Assembly: GCF_000009985.1 (NCBI RefSeq)
Contig: NC_007626.1
Coordinates: 248,001-312,000 of the forward strand
Length of the DNA: 64,000 bases
Origin: Paramagnetospirillum magneticum AMB-1
GTDB lineage: Bacteria > Pseudomonadota > Alphaproteobacteria > Rhodospirillales > Magnetospirillaceae
Direction of reading: 5' to 3'
Below, one piece after another: positions 27,428 to 35,689 of this stretch. The position numbers were made by a program, and so were the translations under genes. How positions within the stretch are numbered: position 1 is the stretch's first letter; every line of letters begins with the position of its first letter. The notes below the pieces were generated by a model that made no database searches, was not told the DNA's origin, and saw only the letters and a list, made by a program, of their open reading frames with translations.

Positions 27428-27936
27428 TCCGATTCCTTCCGGGCCTTGAGCAGCTTGCGCAGGATCATGTTGCGCTTCAGCGAGGACAGGTGGTCGATGA
27501 ACAAGATGCCGTCCAGGTGGTCCATCTCGTGCTGCACCACCGTGGCCAGCAATCCGTCGGCGAGGATTTCCTGCTTGGCGCCGGTCTCGTCGAGATAGCG
27601 GACCTTGACCGAAGCCGGACGCACCACGTTGGAATAGTGCTCGGGCACCGACAGGCACCCCTCCTCATAGGTGTTGTCCTCGTCGGACGCCCAGACGATC
27701 TCGGGATTGACCATGCGGATGGGGGCGCGATCCTCTTCCTTGCGGCCGATATCCATGACGATGACGCGCTCCAGCACGCCGATCTGGGGCGCGGCCAGCC
27801 CGATGCCCGGCGCGTGGTACATGGTGTCCAGCATGTCGGCCAGCAGGGTGCGGATGCGGTCGTCCACGGTGGCGACGGGCTTGGACTTGGATTTCAGCAC
27901 CGGATCGGGCGCGGTGAGGATGGGCAGCACGGCCAT
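27424..27936 (-). CDS. def: Peptide deformylase
   Basis: A 170-residue metalloenzyme that removes the formyl group from nascent proteins. The three family motifs are intact: GIGLAAPQIG, EEGCLSVPE (metal Cys) and QHEMDHLDGILF (two metal His and catalytic Glu). I prefer the start MAVLPILTAPDP (27936), which matches the usual N-terminus; an upstream in-frame ATG at 27972 (MSDGRDF) is possible. First gene of the def-fmt-truA operon, divergent from rsmE. Confidence 0.97.
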   Translation of the reverse strand: MAVLPILTAPDPVLKSKSKPVATVDDRIRTLLADMLDTMYHAPGIGLAAPQIGVLERVIVMDIGRKEEDRAPIRMVNPEIVWASDEDNTYEEGCLSVPEHYSNVVRPASVKVRYLDETGAKQEILADGLLATVVQHEMDHLDGILFIDHLSSLKRNMILRKLLKARKESE

Positions 27937-28037
27937 GATGGAACTTTCGATGAAATCTCTCCCGTCCGACATAGGCCGGGTCGGGGGCGAGGTCAAGCAC
28001 GCTTCCCCAGGAAGAGCATGCGGCGTAAAAGGAAGTC

Positions 28038-28796
28038 ATGACCGACACCGATTCCCGCCCCCGTTTCCGCCTGTTCGTCGAAGCCCCCCTTTCGGCCGGA
28101 ATGGCCGTGGCGCTGACCCGCGACCAGACCCATTACCTCGCCTCGGTGATGCGGGCGGCGGTGGGCGAGCTTGTGCTGCTGTTCAACGGCCGCGACGGCG
28201 AATGGCTGGCCCGCATCGCCGCCCTGGCCAAGGCCGGCGCCGCCCTGGTCCCTGAATCCCAGACCCGTCCCCAGGCGCCCGAGCCCGATCTCTGGCTGCT
28301 GGCCGCGCCGCTGAAGAAGGACCGCACCGATCTGGTGGTGGAAAAGGCGGCGGAACTGGGCGTCTCGCGCCTTTGGCCGGTGTTCACCCGGCGCACCAAT
28401 GCCGGGCGGGTCAACGCCGACCGCCTGCATGCCCATCTGGTCGAAGCGGCCGAGCAATGCGAGCGTCTGACCGTCCCCGATCTGGCCGAGCCCGCCGCCC
28501 TGGACAAGGTGCTGGCCGGCTGGCCCGCCGAAAGGGTGCTGCTGTTTCTGGACGAGGGCGGGGGCGGCGTGCCCCTGGCCGAGGTGCTGAACGGCCTGTC
28601 CGGCCAGAAACTGGCCCTGCTGGTCGGTCCCGAAGGCGGTTTCGACGGCGAGGAGCGCCGTCTGATCGCCTCCAGGCCCTTCGCCCGGGCCGTGGGGCTG
28701 GGGCCGCGCATCCTCAGGGCCGAGACGGCAGCCATCGCCGCCCTGGCGGTGGTGCAGGCGCTGAACGGCGACTGGCAGTCCCCGCCCCGGACCTAG
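28038..28796 (+). CDS. rsmE: 16S rRNA (uracil(1498)-N3)-methyltransferase RsmE
   Basis: A 252-residue SPOUT-class methyltransferase that methylates U1498 of 16S rRNA using SAM. An N-terminal PUA-like RNA-binding part (RFRLFVEAPL... HYLASVMRAAVGE) is followed by the knotted catalytic domain with LLVGPEGGFDGEE and LGPRILRAETAAIAAL, both diagnostic. Start at MTDTDSRP with an AAAGGA site upstream. It reads away from def across a gap of about 100 bases. No gene follows closely. Confidence 0.96.
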   Translation: MTDTDSRPRFRLFVEAPLSAGMAVALTRDQTHYLASVMRAAVGELVLLFNGRDGEWLARIAALAKAGAALVPESQTRPQAPEPDLWLLAAPLKKDRTDLVVEKAAELGVSRLWPVFTRRTNAGRVNADRLHAHLVEAAEQCERLTVPDLAEPAALDKVLAGWPAERVLLFLDEGGGGVPLAEVLNGLSGQKLALLVGPEGGFDGEERRLIASRPFARAVGLGPRILRAETAAIAALAVVQALNGDWQSPPRT

Positions 28797-29113
28797 CCTT
28801 CGTCTGTCCGCGTTGAAGCGGGGCGTCAGATATTTTGTGTATATAAAATAACACAAAAGTAGTTTGCCTGAATCTGGTCAGGGAGGGCGGCGTCAAATAA
28901 TGGGAAACTGGGTATGTTAACTCTGTGTAAAAGCCTGATGGTCAAAAAGATCGTTTTGTGACGAACGCATTGCATTCTGTCTATTATCCGCTCTTCGAAT
29001 GGCGGCATGCATAATTATTGGTACAAAAGCCTCTGCCTCATCCTTAAGTTTGCGGTGTGCTGAAAAATTGGGCGCCAGCAGGCTCCCGAGAATGCCATCG
29101 CCGGAGGCCTGGA
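28797..29113. other. AT-rich intergenic region before the MCP gene, with a palindrome
   Basis: About 317 bases with base composition clearly richer in A/T than the surroundings and no credible gene. TTTTGTGT at 28833-28840 is repeated inverted as ACACAAAA at 28851-28858 with a 10-base A/T spacer. It could be an operator or a weak terminator for rsmE. The rest presumably carries the promoter of the chemoreceptor at 29114. I could not assign -35/-10 boxes with confidence. Confidence 0.55.
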
Positions 29114-30799
29114 ATGCCGAGTGTCGCCACCATCAGGGGCAAGCTGACCGCCCTTGCCGTTACCGTTGCCGTCGTGCTTGGCGGACTTTCGCTGGGCTGG
29201 GGCGTCGTGTTGAGCGAGCTGAAGGTCAACGGGCCGGTTTATGGCCGCATTGTTCAGGCCAAGGATCTGGTGGCCGATATCCTGCCGCCGCCCGAATACA
29301 TCATCGAATCCTATCTGGTCGCTTCGCAGGCGCTAGCCGCCGAGCCGTCGAAGCTGGCGCCTTTGAAAGAGGCCATGATCCGCCTGCGCAGGGATTACGA
29401 CGACCGTCATCAATATTGGCAGGGCCAGGATCTGGAGGCCTCGGTTCGGGATGGGCTGCTGGTGGAGTCCTACAAGCCGGCGGTTCAATTCTTCGATCAC
29501 GCCTTTTCCACCTACTTTCCCGCCCTGGAGAAAGGTGACCGCGAGGCCGCCCGTGCCTCGTTCGCCGTCCTGGGCGGCCTTTACGCCACTCACCGCGCTG
29601 CCATCGATACCCTCGTAACCCGCTCGGACGCCCTGTCCAAGGCGGTGGAGGCCCAGGCCGCGGCCAGCGAATCCAGCTACAAGCTGCTGGTGATCGTTCT
29701 CACCCTTGCCTCGGCTCTGGCGGCGCTGGCGCTGGTGATCGGCATGTCGCGGGCGATCGTCGCTCCCATGGCGCGGCTGGGCGAGGCGGTGGGGCGTCTG
29801 GGTGGCGGCGCGCTCGATGCCGGGGTGCCGGAGACCGAACGCGTCGACGAGATCGGCCCCCTGGCCCGTGCCCTGGACGGCTGGCGCCAGGGGTTGATCG
29901 CGGCCGAGGCCCGCCGCCGGGACGAGGCCGAGGAGCAGTCCCGGCTTCAGGCCCGCCAGCGGCGGGTCGAGGCGGCCACCCGGCGCTTCGACGAGGCGAT
30001 CATCACCATGCTGGCGCGAATCCGGGACTCCGCCGAGAACCTGCACGCCGCGTCCAACAGCCTGTCGGCCAATGCCGAACAGACCCATGCCCAGGGTGCC
30101 GCCGTCTCGGCCGCCACCGAGCAATCGGCGGCCAGCGTCGAAAGCGTCGCTTCGGCCGGCAACCAGCTCTCCTCCTCCATCGAGGAGATCTCCTCCCAGG
30201 TCCGCCAGTCCAGCGCCATCGTGGCGGCGGCGTCGCATGAAGCCGAGGCCGCCAACGGCCGTATCGCCGGCCTGACCGAGGCCGTCGAACGCATCGGCCA
30301 GGTGCTCAGCCTGATCAACGACATCGCGTCCCAGACCAATCTGCTGGCCTTGAACGCCACCATCGAATCGGCCCGGGCCGGCGAGGCGGGCAAGGGATTC
30401 GCCGTGGTCGCCCATGAGGTGAAGAATCTCGCCGGTCAGACCTCGCGGGCCACCGAGGATATCGCGCGGCAGATCGCCGCCGTGCGCGACGAGGCCGGGA
30501 CTGCCGTGGCCGCCCTGGCCGGCATCGCCCAAACCATCGCCCGCATCAACGAGATGTCGGCCTCCATCGCCGGCGCCGTCGAGCAGCAGGGCGCGGCGGC
30601 TTCGGAGATCTCGCGCAATGTGGAACAGGCCGCCGCCGGGTCGCGTGAGGTGGTGCACAACATCACCGGCGTGGTGGGGGCCGCCGGGGAAACCGGCGCC
30701 ATGGCCCGCAACGTGTTCGCCGCCGCCAACCAGCTTCTGGGGCAAAGCACCGAGCTGGAGCGCGAGGTCGCCGCCTTCCTGCGGGAGATGGCCGCCTGA
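29114..30799 (+). CDS. Methyl-accepting chemotaxis protein
   Basis: A 561-residue receptor. A membrane segment at about 12-32 precedes a periplasmic helical sensor of about 160 residues, a second membrane helix at about 195-215 (LLVIVLTLASALAALALVIGM), HAMP, and the MCP signalling domain with the tip LINDIASQTNLLALNATIES. There is no C-terminal CheR/CheB tether. The sensor begins VNGPVYGRIVQAKDLVADILPPP, a pattern I have seen in other alphaproteobacterial MCPs, but its ligand is unknown. I start it at MPSVATIRG (29114), 6 bases after a GGAGG site; the longer frame adds 19 unlikely residues. Confidence 0.93.
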   Translation: MPSVATIRGKLTALAVTVAVVLGGLSLGWGVVLSELKVNGPVYGRIVQAKDLVADILPPPEYIIESYLVASQALAAEPSKLAPLKEAMIRLRRDYDDRHQYWQGQDLEASVRDGLLVESYKPAVQFFDHAFSTYFPALEKGDREAARASFAVLGGLYATHRAAIDTLVTRSDALSKAVEAQAAASESSYKLLVIVLTLASALAALALVIGMSRAIVAPMARLGEAVGRLGGGALDAGVPETERVDEIGPLARALDGWRQGLIAAEARRRDEAEEQSRLQARQRRVEAATRRFDEAIITMLARIRDSAENLHAASNSLSANAEQTHAQGAAVSAATEQSAASVESVASAGNQLSSSIEEISSQVRQSSAIVAAASHEAEAANGRIAGLTEAVERIGQVLSLINDIASQTNLLALNATIESARAGEAGKGFAVVAHEVKNLAGQTSRATEDIARQIAAVRDEAGTAVAALAGIAQTIARINEMSASIAGAVEQQGAAASEISRNVEQAAAGSREVVHNITGVVGAAGETGAMARNVFAAANQLLGQSTELEREVAAFLREMAA

Positions 30800-30840
30800 G
30801 CGGGCCTCGTGCGGCCGGGTTGAGGTGAGGCTTGGATTCC

Positions 30841-30870
30841 GGGGGCGGCTGGTGCCATGATGCCGCCCCC
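30841..30870 (+). terminator. Hairpin after the MCP gene
   Basis: A perfect 9-bp GC stem (30841-30849 with 30862-30870) with a 12-base loop lies 41 bases after the MCP stop and 25 bases before the next gene. No T-run follows, so its terminator role is tentative. Confidence 0.5.
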
Positions 30871-30894
30871 AAATCCCCTGAGGAATCGACGCCC

Positions 30895-31236
30895 ATGCCG
30901 CCCCGCGCCAATCCCTTGAAGCTCAATGCGCTGCAGTTGAAGACCCTGGTGCTGTTCCAGGAACTGGCCCGCCATCCCGAGACCTCCACCCGCATGGACA
31001 GCGGCGAGGTGTTCCTGTCGGCCCTGCCCCATCCCCACGGCAACCACTTCCACGTGGGCCGCAAGGTGGTGATGAGCAAGGACGCCTCCGGCCTCGCCAA
31101 CGGCGCCGTCTGGGTGGCGCTGGAGCGCAAGGGCCTGATTCGCGCCAGCTTCCCCATGGCGGTCACCCTGACCCCCGCCGGGCTGGATTACGAGACCGGT
31201 ATCGCCGACGAAATCCTCCACGGCTCGGATCACTGA
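30895..31236 (+). CDS. Conserved hypothetical protein
   Basis: A 113-residue soluble protein with no signal or membrane segment. The sequence (LKTLVLFQELARHPET, LPHPHGNHFHVGRKVV, GAVWVALERKGLIRASFP) has a run of His residues in HPHGNHFHVG that could bind metal, and a predicted helix then strands resembling a winged helix. I do not recognise a named family. Start at MPPRANPLK (30895). It sits between an MCP and queE with separate hairpins on both sides, so it is probably a single-gene unit. Confidence 0.7.
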   Translation: MPPRANPLKLNALQLKTLVLFQELARHPETSTRMDSGEVFLSALPHPHGNHFHVGRKVVMSKDASGLANGAVWVALERKGLIRASFPMAVTLTPAGLDYETGIADEILHGSDH

Positions 31237-31255
31237 TTCTTGTCCCTCGCCGGGC

Positions 31256-31328
31256 GGGTGCTCGCGCACCCTTGGCCGCCGCCTCAATGGCGGCTGGAAA
31301 CCGGTGAAACTAAAGGATTACAGGTTTC
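31256..31328 (+). promoter_or_regulatory. Structured leader of queE
   Basis: The 73 bases before queE fold into three possible helices. GGGTGC/GCACCC (31256-31261 with 31266-31271) is followed by GCCGCC/GGCGGC (31275-31280 with 31289-31294), and then GAAACC (31297-31302) pairs with GGTTTC (31323-31328), enclosing the ribosome site TAAAGGA and ending on the base before the ATG. The last helix could tune translation. It does not match the known preQ1-I consensus well enough to call a riboswitch. Confidence 0.4.
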
Positions 31329-31937
31329 ATGAGCTACACCGTCCGCGAAATCTTCCACTCGTTGCAGGGTGAGGGCGTGCAGGCCGGTCGTCCGGCGGTG
31401 TTCCTGCGCTTTGCCGGCTGCAATCTGTGGAGCGGGCGCGAGGCCGATCGCGAGACGGCCACCTGCCGTTTCTGCGACACCGACTTCGTCGGCGGCGAGA
31501 AATACCCCGACGCCCAGGGGCTGGCCGAGGCGGTCAAGGCCGTGGGCGGGGCCACCCGCTACGTGGTGGTGACCGGCGGCGAGCCGGGGCTGCAACTGGA
31601 CGGGGCGCTGGTCGAGGCGCTGCACGGGCTGGGTTTCGAGGTGGCCATCGAGACCAACGGCACCGTGGAACTGCCGTCCGGTCTCGACTGGGTCTGCGTC
31701 AGCCCCAAGGCCGGCACCACCCTCAAGGTGACGCGGGGCGACGAGCTGAAGCTGGTGTTTCCCCAAGCCGGTGCCATGCCCGGGGATTTCGAACACCTGG
31801 ACTTCGCCTATTTCCTGCTCCAGCCCATGGACGGGCCGGAGCGCGACGCCCATACAAGGGCCGCCATCGGCCATTGCTTGACTCATCCCCGCTGGCGGCT
31901 CAGCCTGCAGACCCACAAGATCGTTGGAATACCCTAA
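31329..31937 (+). CDS. queE: 7-carboxy-7-deazaguanine synthase QueE
   Basis: A 202-residue radical SAM enzyme that contracts 6-carboxytetrahydropterin to 7-carboxy-7-deazaguanine in queuosine biosynthesis. The N-terminal REIFHSLQGEGVQAGRP is diagnostic. The cluster cysteines lie in FAGCNLWSGRE and ATCRFCDTDF, a CX14CX2C spacing wider than the classic CX3CX2C but typical of one QueE subgroup. VVVTGGEPGLQLD and AIETNGTVELP complete the SAM-binding core. The stop overlaps the queD start by one base (TAATG), so the two are coupled. Confidence 0.95.
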   Translation: MSYTVREIFHSLQGEGVQAGRPAVFLRFAGCNLWSGREADRETATCRFCDTDFVGGEKYPDAQGLAEAVKAVGGATRYVVVTGGEPGLQLDGALVEALHGLGFEVAIETNGTVELPSGLDWVCVSPKAGTTLKVTRGDELKLVFPQAGAMPGDFEHLDFAYFLLQPMDGPERDAHTRAAIGHCLTHPRWRLSLQTHKIVGIP

Positions 31938-32461
31938 TGTCCACCTTCCGCGTCCGCCGCCGTATCGAGATCGATGCCGGTCACCGCATCATGACCCACG
32001 GCTCCAAGTGCCGGAACCTGCACGGCCACCGCTATGTGGTCGAGGTGGAGTGCGAGGCCTCCCGTCTGCATCCCAGCGGCGAGCAGACCGACATGGTGGT
32101 GGATTTCGGCTTCCTCAAGGACGAGATGATGCGGTTGATCGACGCGCCCTGCGATCACGGCTTCATCGCCTCGGCGGCGGATGGGGAATTGCTGGCCCTG
32201 TTCGCGCCCCAGGGCGCGGCGGGATGGACCGAATCCATCCTGGCCGAGGTCAAGGCCAAGGGGGCGGCGCTCACCACCAGCACCCGCATGGGAACCAAGC
32301 TTTACGTGGTGCCCTTCCAGCCCACCGCCGAATGTCTGGCCAAGCACTGGTTCGAGGTGCTGGTCGCCCCGGTGCGCACCCGCTCGGATTCCACCGCCCG
32401 GCTGGTGGCGGTGCGGGTGTGGGAGACTCCCAATTGCATGGCGGAATACGCGCCGGCCTGA
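31937..32461 (+). CDS. queD: 6-carboxy-5,6,7,8-tetrahydropterin synthase QueD
   Basis: A 174-residue member of the 6-pyruvoyl-tetrahydropterin synthase family. It converts dihydroneopterin triphosphate to 6-carboxytetrahydropterin, the step before QueE. The zinc ligands are His in DAGHRIM and the pair in NLHGHRY, with the catalytic Cys in GSKCRNLHGH. MVVDFGFLKDEM and the active-site DHGFI follow. At 174 residues it is longer than minimal QueD (about 120) because of an inserted segment after DHG. The queC and queF genes are not in the window. Confidence 0.95.
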   Translation: MSTFRVRRRIEIDAGHRIMTHGSKCRNLHGHRYVVEVECEASRLHPSGEQTDMVVDFGFLKDEMMRLIDAPCDHGFIASAADGELLALFAPQGAAGWTESILAEVKAKGAALTTSTRMGTKLYVVPFQPTAECLAKHWFEVLVAPVRTRSDSTARLVAVRVWETPNCMAEYAPA

Positions 32462-32473
32462 GCCCTTTACATT

Positions 32474-32517
32474 CATAAATCAAGGGGAGGTCTGGCATAA
32501 ATCAAGGGGAGGTCTGG
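32474..32517. repeat. Perfect 22-bp tandem duplication
   Basis: Two identical 22-bp copies (32474-32495 and 32496-32517) containing CAAGGGGAGGTCTGG lie head to tail between queD and the LysR gene. Each copy has a ribosome-site-like GGGGAGG. The function is unknown. It may be a recent slippage duplication, or paired protein sites in the promoter of the regulator. Confidence 0.8.
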
Positions 32518-32572
32518 AGGCTCGCCTCCAGCCGGGGATACGGGGCGGGAGCCCCGCAAGCGGGAGGGGGTC

Positions 32573-33460
32573 TTGAACCTCAAGCAGCTGGAATATTTCG
32601 TGCGCGTCGCCGAGCTGGGCAGCTTCAGCAAGGCGGCCATGGTGCTCGACATCGCCCAGCCCGCCTTGTCGCGGCAGGTGCGGCTGCTGGAGACCGATCT
32701 GCGCGCCAATCTGCTGCACCGCACCGGGCGCGGCGTGGCGCTGACCGAGGCGGGCCAGCGGCTGTTCGACCATGCGGTCGGCATCCTGCAATCGGTGGAG
32801 CGTGCCACCGAGGACCTGGAATCGGCCCGTGGCGAGCCGGCGGGCCGCATCGTCATCGGCCTGCCGCCCAGCATCGGCCGCCGTCTCATCGTCCCCCTGG
32901 TGGAAGGGTTCCGCCAGACTCTGCCCCGGGCGCGGCTGGCCATCGTCGAGGGCCTGTCCACCCATGTCACCGAGTGGATCGCCACCGGGCGGGTGGATCT
33001 GGGGCTGGTTCATAATCCCGAGCCCAATCCCGCCATCGAGGTGTCGCGCCTGCTGGACGAGCCGCTGGGGTTGGTGGGGCCCGCCGGTGACGTTCCCGCC
33101 ACGCTCCGTTGGGCCGAACTGGGGTCCTATCCCCTGATCCTGCCCGAGCGCGGCCACGCCATGCGCCGATTGCTGGAGGCCCAGGCGGCCTTCGCCGAGG
33201 TGCGCCTCAAGGTGGTGATGGAGGTCTCGTCCATCCCCTCCATCCTGGATCTGGTGGCGGCCGGCTACGGCCACGCCGTGCTGACCGAGACGGCGCTGGC
33301 CTCGTGGCGCCGCGCCGGGGGCTTCAGCCTGCGCCGTCTGGTGGAACCGTCCGTCGCCAGCACCCTGTTCATGGCGGTGTCCGCCCAAAAGCCCATCACC
33401 CCCCTGGGACGCCGCGCCATGGCCCTTCTCCAGGATTTGGTGAAAACAGAAATGGGCTGA
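32573..33460 (+). CDS. LysR-family regulator of the protocatechuate pathway (LigR-like)
   Basis: A 295-residue LysR-type activator starting with TTG (MNLKQLEYFVRVAELGSF), directly behind a strong GGGAGGGGG site. The winged HTH is at about 1-60 (SKAAMVLDIAQPALSRQVRLLE) and the effector domain follows from about 90. It precedes the ligU operon on the same strand, 110 bases away, and the gap holds a LysR-type palindrome. It likely activates the downstream pathway genes in response to an intermediate. The effector cannot be predicted from sequence. Confidence 0.9.
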   Translation: MNLKQLEYFVRVAELGSFSKAAMVLDIAQPALSRQVRLLETDLRANLLHRTGRGVALTEAGQRLFDHAVGILQSVERATEDLESARGEPAGRIVIGLPPSIGRRLIVPLVEGFRQTLPRARLAIVEGLSTHVTEWIATGRVDLGLVHNPEPNPAIEVSRLLDEPLGLVGPAGDVPATLRWAELGSYPLILPERGHAMRRLLEAQAAFAEVRLKVVMEVSSIPSILDLVAAGYGHAVLTETALASWRRAGGFSLRRLVEPSVASTLFMAVSAQKPITPLGRRAMALLQDLVKTEMG

Positions 33461-33472
33461 AACCATTCCAGA

Positions 33473-33489
33473 TATAACAAGTTGCTATA
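33473..33489. promoter_or_regulatory. Palindromic LysR-type operator
   Basis: A 17-base near-perfect palindrome, TATA-n-CAA-n-TTG-n-TATA, just before the ligU operon. The T at 33475 and A at 33487 give the T-N11-A spacing used by LysR regulators. It is the most plausible binding site for the upstream regulator, by position and form. Confidence 0.6.
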
Positions 33490-33530
33490 GCTGAAAGTGC
33501 CCCGGGGGGGCTTGGTGGGGCGGCGCGAAT

Positions 33531-33545
33531 TTGTCACCATGACAA
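33531..33545. promoter_or_regulatory. Inverted repeat before ligU
   Basis: TTGTCA (33531-33536) and TGACAA (33540-33545) form a perfect 6-bp inverted repeat with a 3-base spacer, 25 bases before the ligU ATG. It may be a second regulatory site or lie in the untranslated leader. Confidence 0.4.
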
Positions 33546-33570
33546 GGTCGAATGCTGGGAGGCCCGACGG

Positions 33571-34662
33571 ATGCAGACCCCGATTCCTTGCCTGTTCATG
33601 CGCGGCGGCACGTCGCGCGGGCCGTTCTTTCTCGAGAGCGACCTGCCGGCCGACATGGCGCTCAGGGACAAGGTGCTGCTGGCGGTGATGGGCTCGCCCC
33701 ATGCGCGGCAGATCGACGGGCTGGGCGGCGGCCATCCGCTGACCTCAAAGGTGGGCATCGTGCGTCCCAGCACCACGCCGGGCGTGGATCTCGACTTCCT
33801 GTTCGCCCAGTTGCAGCCCGACAGGGAGACGGTGGACACCACCCCCAATTGCGGCAACATGCTGGCCGCCGTGGTGCCCTTCGCCCTGGAGCGGGGCATC
33901 GTCAGGCCCCAGGGCGACACCACCACCCTTCGCGTGCTGACGTTGAATACCGATATGCAGTGCGACATCACGGTGCGCACGCCGGGCGGCCGGATGGAGT
34001 ATCAGGGCGAGGCCCGCATCGACGGAGTGCCCGGCACCGCCTCGCCCATCGCCATCAATTTTCTCGATACCGCCGGTTCGGTGTGTACGGGCCTGCTGCC
34101 CACCGGCCGGACCCGTGATGTGATCGATGGTCTTGAGGTCACCTGCATCGACAACGGCATGCCCATGGTACTGTTCCGCGCCGCCGACCTGGGCCGCACC
34201 GGTGCCGAGAGCGTCGAGACTCTGAACGCCGACACCGAATTGAAGGCCCGCATCGAGACCCTGCGTCTCAAGGCCGGACACCTGATGGGTCTGGGCGATG
34301 TCGGGCCCAAGAATTATCCCAAGATGTGTCTGGTGGCGCCGCCTTCGGCGGGGGGCGCGCTGGGAACCCGCTGCTTCATTCCCCATGTCTGTCATGACGC
34401 CATCGGCGTGCTGGCGGCGGTGACCGTGGCCACCGCCTGCGTGCTGGAGGGCTCGGTGACCGAAGGGTTGGCGAATGTGCCCGGCGGCGCGGTCAAGACC
34501 ATCGCCGTCGAGCATCCCACCGGCGAGTTCAGCGTCGAGCTGGAGCTGGACTTGGCTGACCCGCAAAAAGTCGTTCGTGCCGCTCTTCTGCGCACCGCAC
34601 GCCTGTTGATGAAGGGCGAGGTGATGATCCCCGCCGCGATCTGGGAAGGAAAGTCCGCATGA
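33571..34662 (+). CDS. ligU: 4-oxalomesaconate tautomerase (LigU, PrpF family)
   Basis: A 363-residue PrpF-fold isomerase. In the 4,5-cleavage pathway LigU shifts the double bond of 4-oxalomesaconate, the product of LigI, before hydration by LigJ. The N-terminal CLFMRGGTSRGPFF and the TTPNCGNMLAAVVPFA block with the catalytic Cys are diagnostic of PrpF enzymes. First gene of the operon; its stop overlaps the ligJ start (ATGA). A GalD-type role in gallate degradation is a related alternative. Confidence 0.9.
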   Translation: MQTPIPCLFMRGGTSRGPFFLESDLPADMALRDKVLLAVMGSPHARQIDGLGGGHPLTSKVGIVRPSTTPGVDLDFLFAQLQPDRETVDTTPNCGNMLAAVVPFALERGIVRPQGDTTTLRVLTLNTDMQCDITVRTPGGRMEYQGEARIDGVPGTASPIAINFLDTAGSVCTGLLPTGRTRDVIDGLEVTCIDNGMPMVLFRAADLGRTGAESVETLNADTELKARIETLRLKAGHLMGLGDVGPKNYPKMCLVAPPSAGGALGTRCFIPHVCHDAIGVLAAVTVATACVLEGSVTEGLANVPGGAVKTIAVEHPTGEFSVELELDLADPQKVVRAALLRTARLLMKGEVMIPAAIWEGKSA

Positions 34663-35687
34663 TCATCGATATTCACGGCCATTACACCACCGCGCCCAAG
34701 GCGCTGGAGGAGTGGCGCAACCGCCAGATCGCCGGCCTCAAGGACCCCGCCCAGGCGCCCAAGGTCTCGGAGCTGAAGATCAGCGACGACGAGCTTCGCG
34801 AAAGCATCGAGACCAACCAGTTGGCCAAGATGAAGGAGCGAGGCTCGGATCTGACCATCTTCAGTCCCCGCGCCAGCTTCATGGCCCACCATATCGGCGA
34901 CTTCCAGACCTCCTCCACCTGGGCCGCCATCTGCAACGAGCTGTGCGCCCGCGTCGCCAAGCTGTTCCCCGACAATTTCATCGGCGCGGCCATGCTGCCG
35001 CAGAGTCCGGGCGTGGACCCCAAGACCTGCATCCCCGAGATCGAGAAGTGCGTGAAGGAGTATGGCTTCGTCGCCATCAACCTCAACCCCGACCCGTCGG
35101 GCGGCCACTGGACCTCGCCGCCGCTGTCGGACCGCTCGTGGTACCCCATCTACGAGGCCATGGTGGAATACGGCCTGCCGGCCATGGTCCACGTGTCGAC
35201 CTCGTGCAATGCCTGTTTCCACACCACCGGCGCCCATTACCTCAATGCCGACACCACTGCCTTCATGCAGTGCCTGACCTCGGACCTGTTCAAGGACTTT
35301 CCCGAGCTGAAGTTCATCATCCCCCATGGCGGCGGTGCGGTGCCCTATCACTGGGGCCGTTTCCGGGGGCTGGCCCAGGAACTGAAGAAGCCGCTGCTGC
35401 GGGATCATCTCCTCAACAACATCTTTTTCGATACCTGCGTCTACCACCAGCCGGGCATCGACCTGCTGACCAAGGTCATTCCGGTGGACAACATCCTGTT
35501 CGCCTCGGAGATGATCGGCGCGGTCAGAGGCATCGACCCCGAGACCGGCCATTATTACGACGACACCAAGCGCTACATCGAGGCGACGCTGAACCTTTCC
35601 CCCGAAGACCGTCACAAGGTCTACGAGGGCAACGCAAGGCGGGTCTATCCCCGCCTGGACGCGGCGCTGAAGGCGAAGGGGCTCTGA
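34659..35687 (+). CDS. ligJ: 4-oxalomesaconate hydratase (LigJ)
   Basis: A 342-residue amidohydrolase-superfamily protein that hydrates the oxalomesaconate isomer to 4-carboxy-4-hydroxy-2-oxoadipate. The metal site begins at MIIDIHGHYTTAPKALEEWRN and continues with His in IIPHGGGAVPYHWGR; FASEMIGAVRGIDPETGHYYDD matches the LigJ/GalB type. Start overlaps ligU by four bases, and it ends 2 bases before ligK. Position between the tautomerase and the aldolase is the pathway order. Confidence 0.93.
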   Translation: MIIDIHGHYTTAPKALEEWRNRQIAGLKDPAQAPKVSELKISDDELRESIETNQLAKMKERGSDLTIFSPRASFMAHHIGDFQTSSTWAAICNELCARVAKLFPDNFIGAAMLPQSPGVDPKTCIPEIEKCVKEYGFVAINLNPDPSGGHWTSPPLSDRSWYPIYEAMVEYGLPAMVHVSTSCNACFHTTGAHYLNADTTAFMQCLTSDLFKDFPELKFIIPHGGGAVPYHWGRFRGLAQELKKPLLRDHLLNNIFFDTCVYHQPGIDLLTKVIPVDNILFASEMIGAVRGIDPETGHYYDDTKRYIEATLNLSPEDRHKVYEGNARRVYPRLDAALKAKGL

Positions 35688-35689
35688 TC

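Noticed and set aside
31281..31328. preQ1 riboswitch before queE
   Set aside because: GAAACTAAAGGA recalls the tail of preQ1-I aptamers, but I cannot find the matching 5' stem and loop, so only a structured leader is reported.
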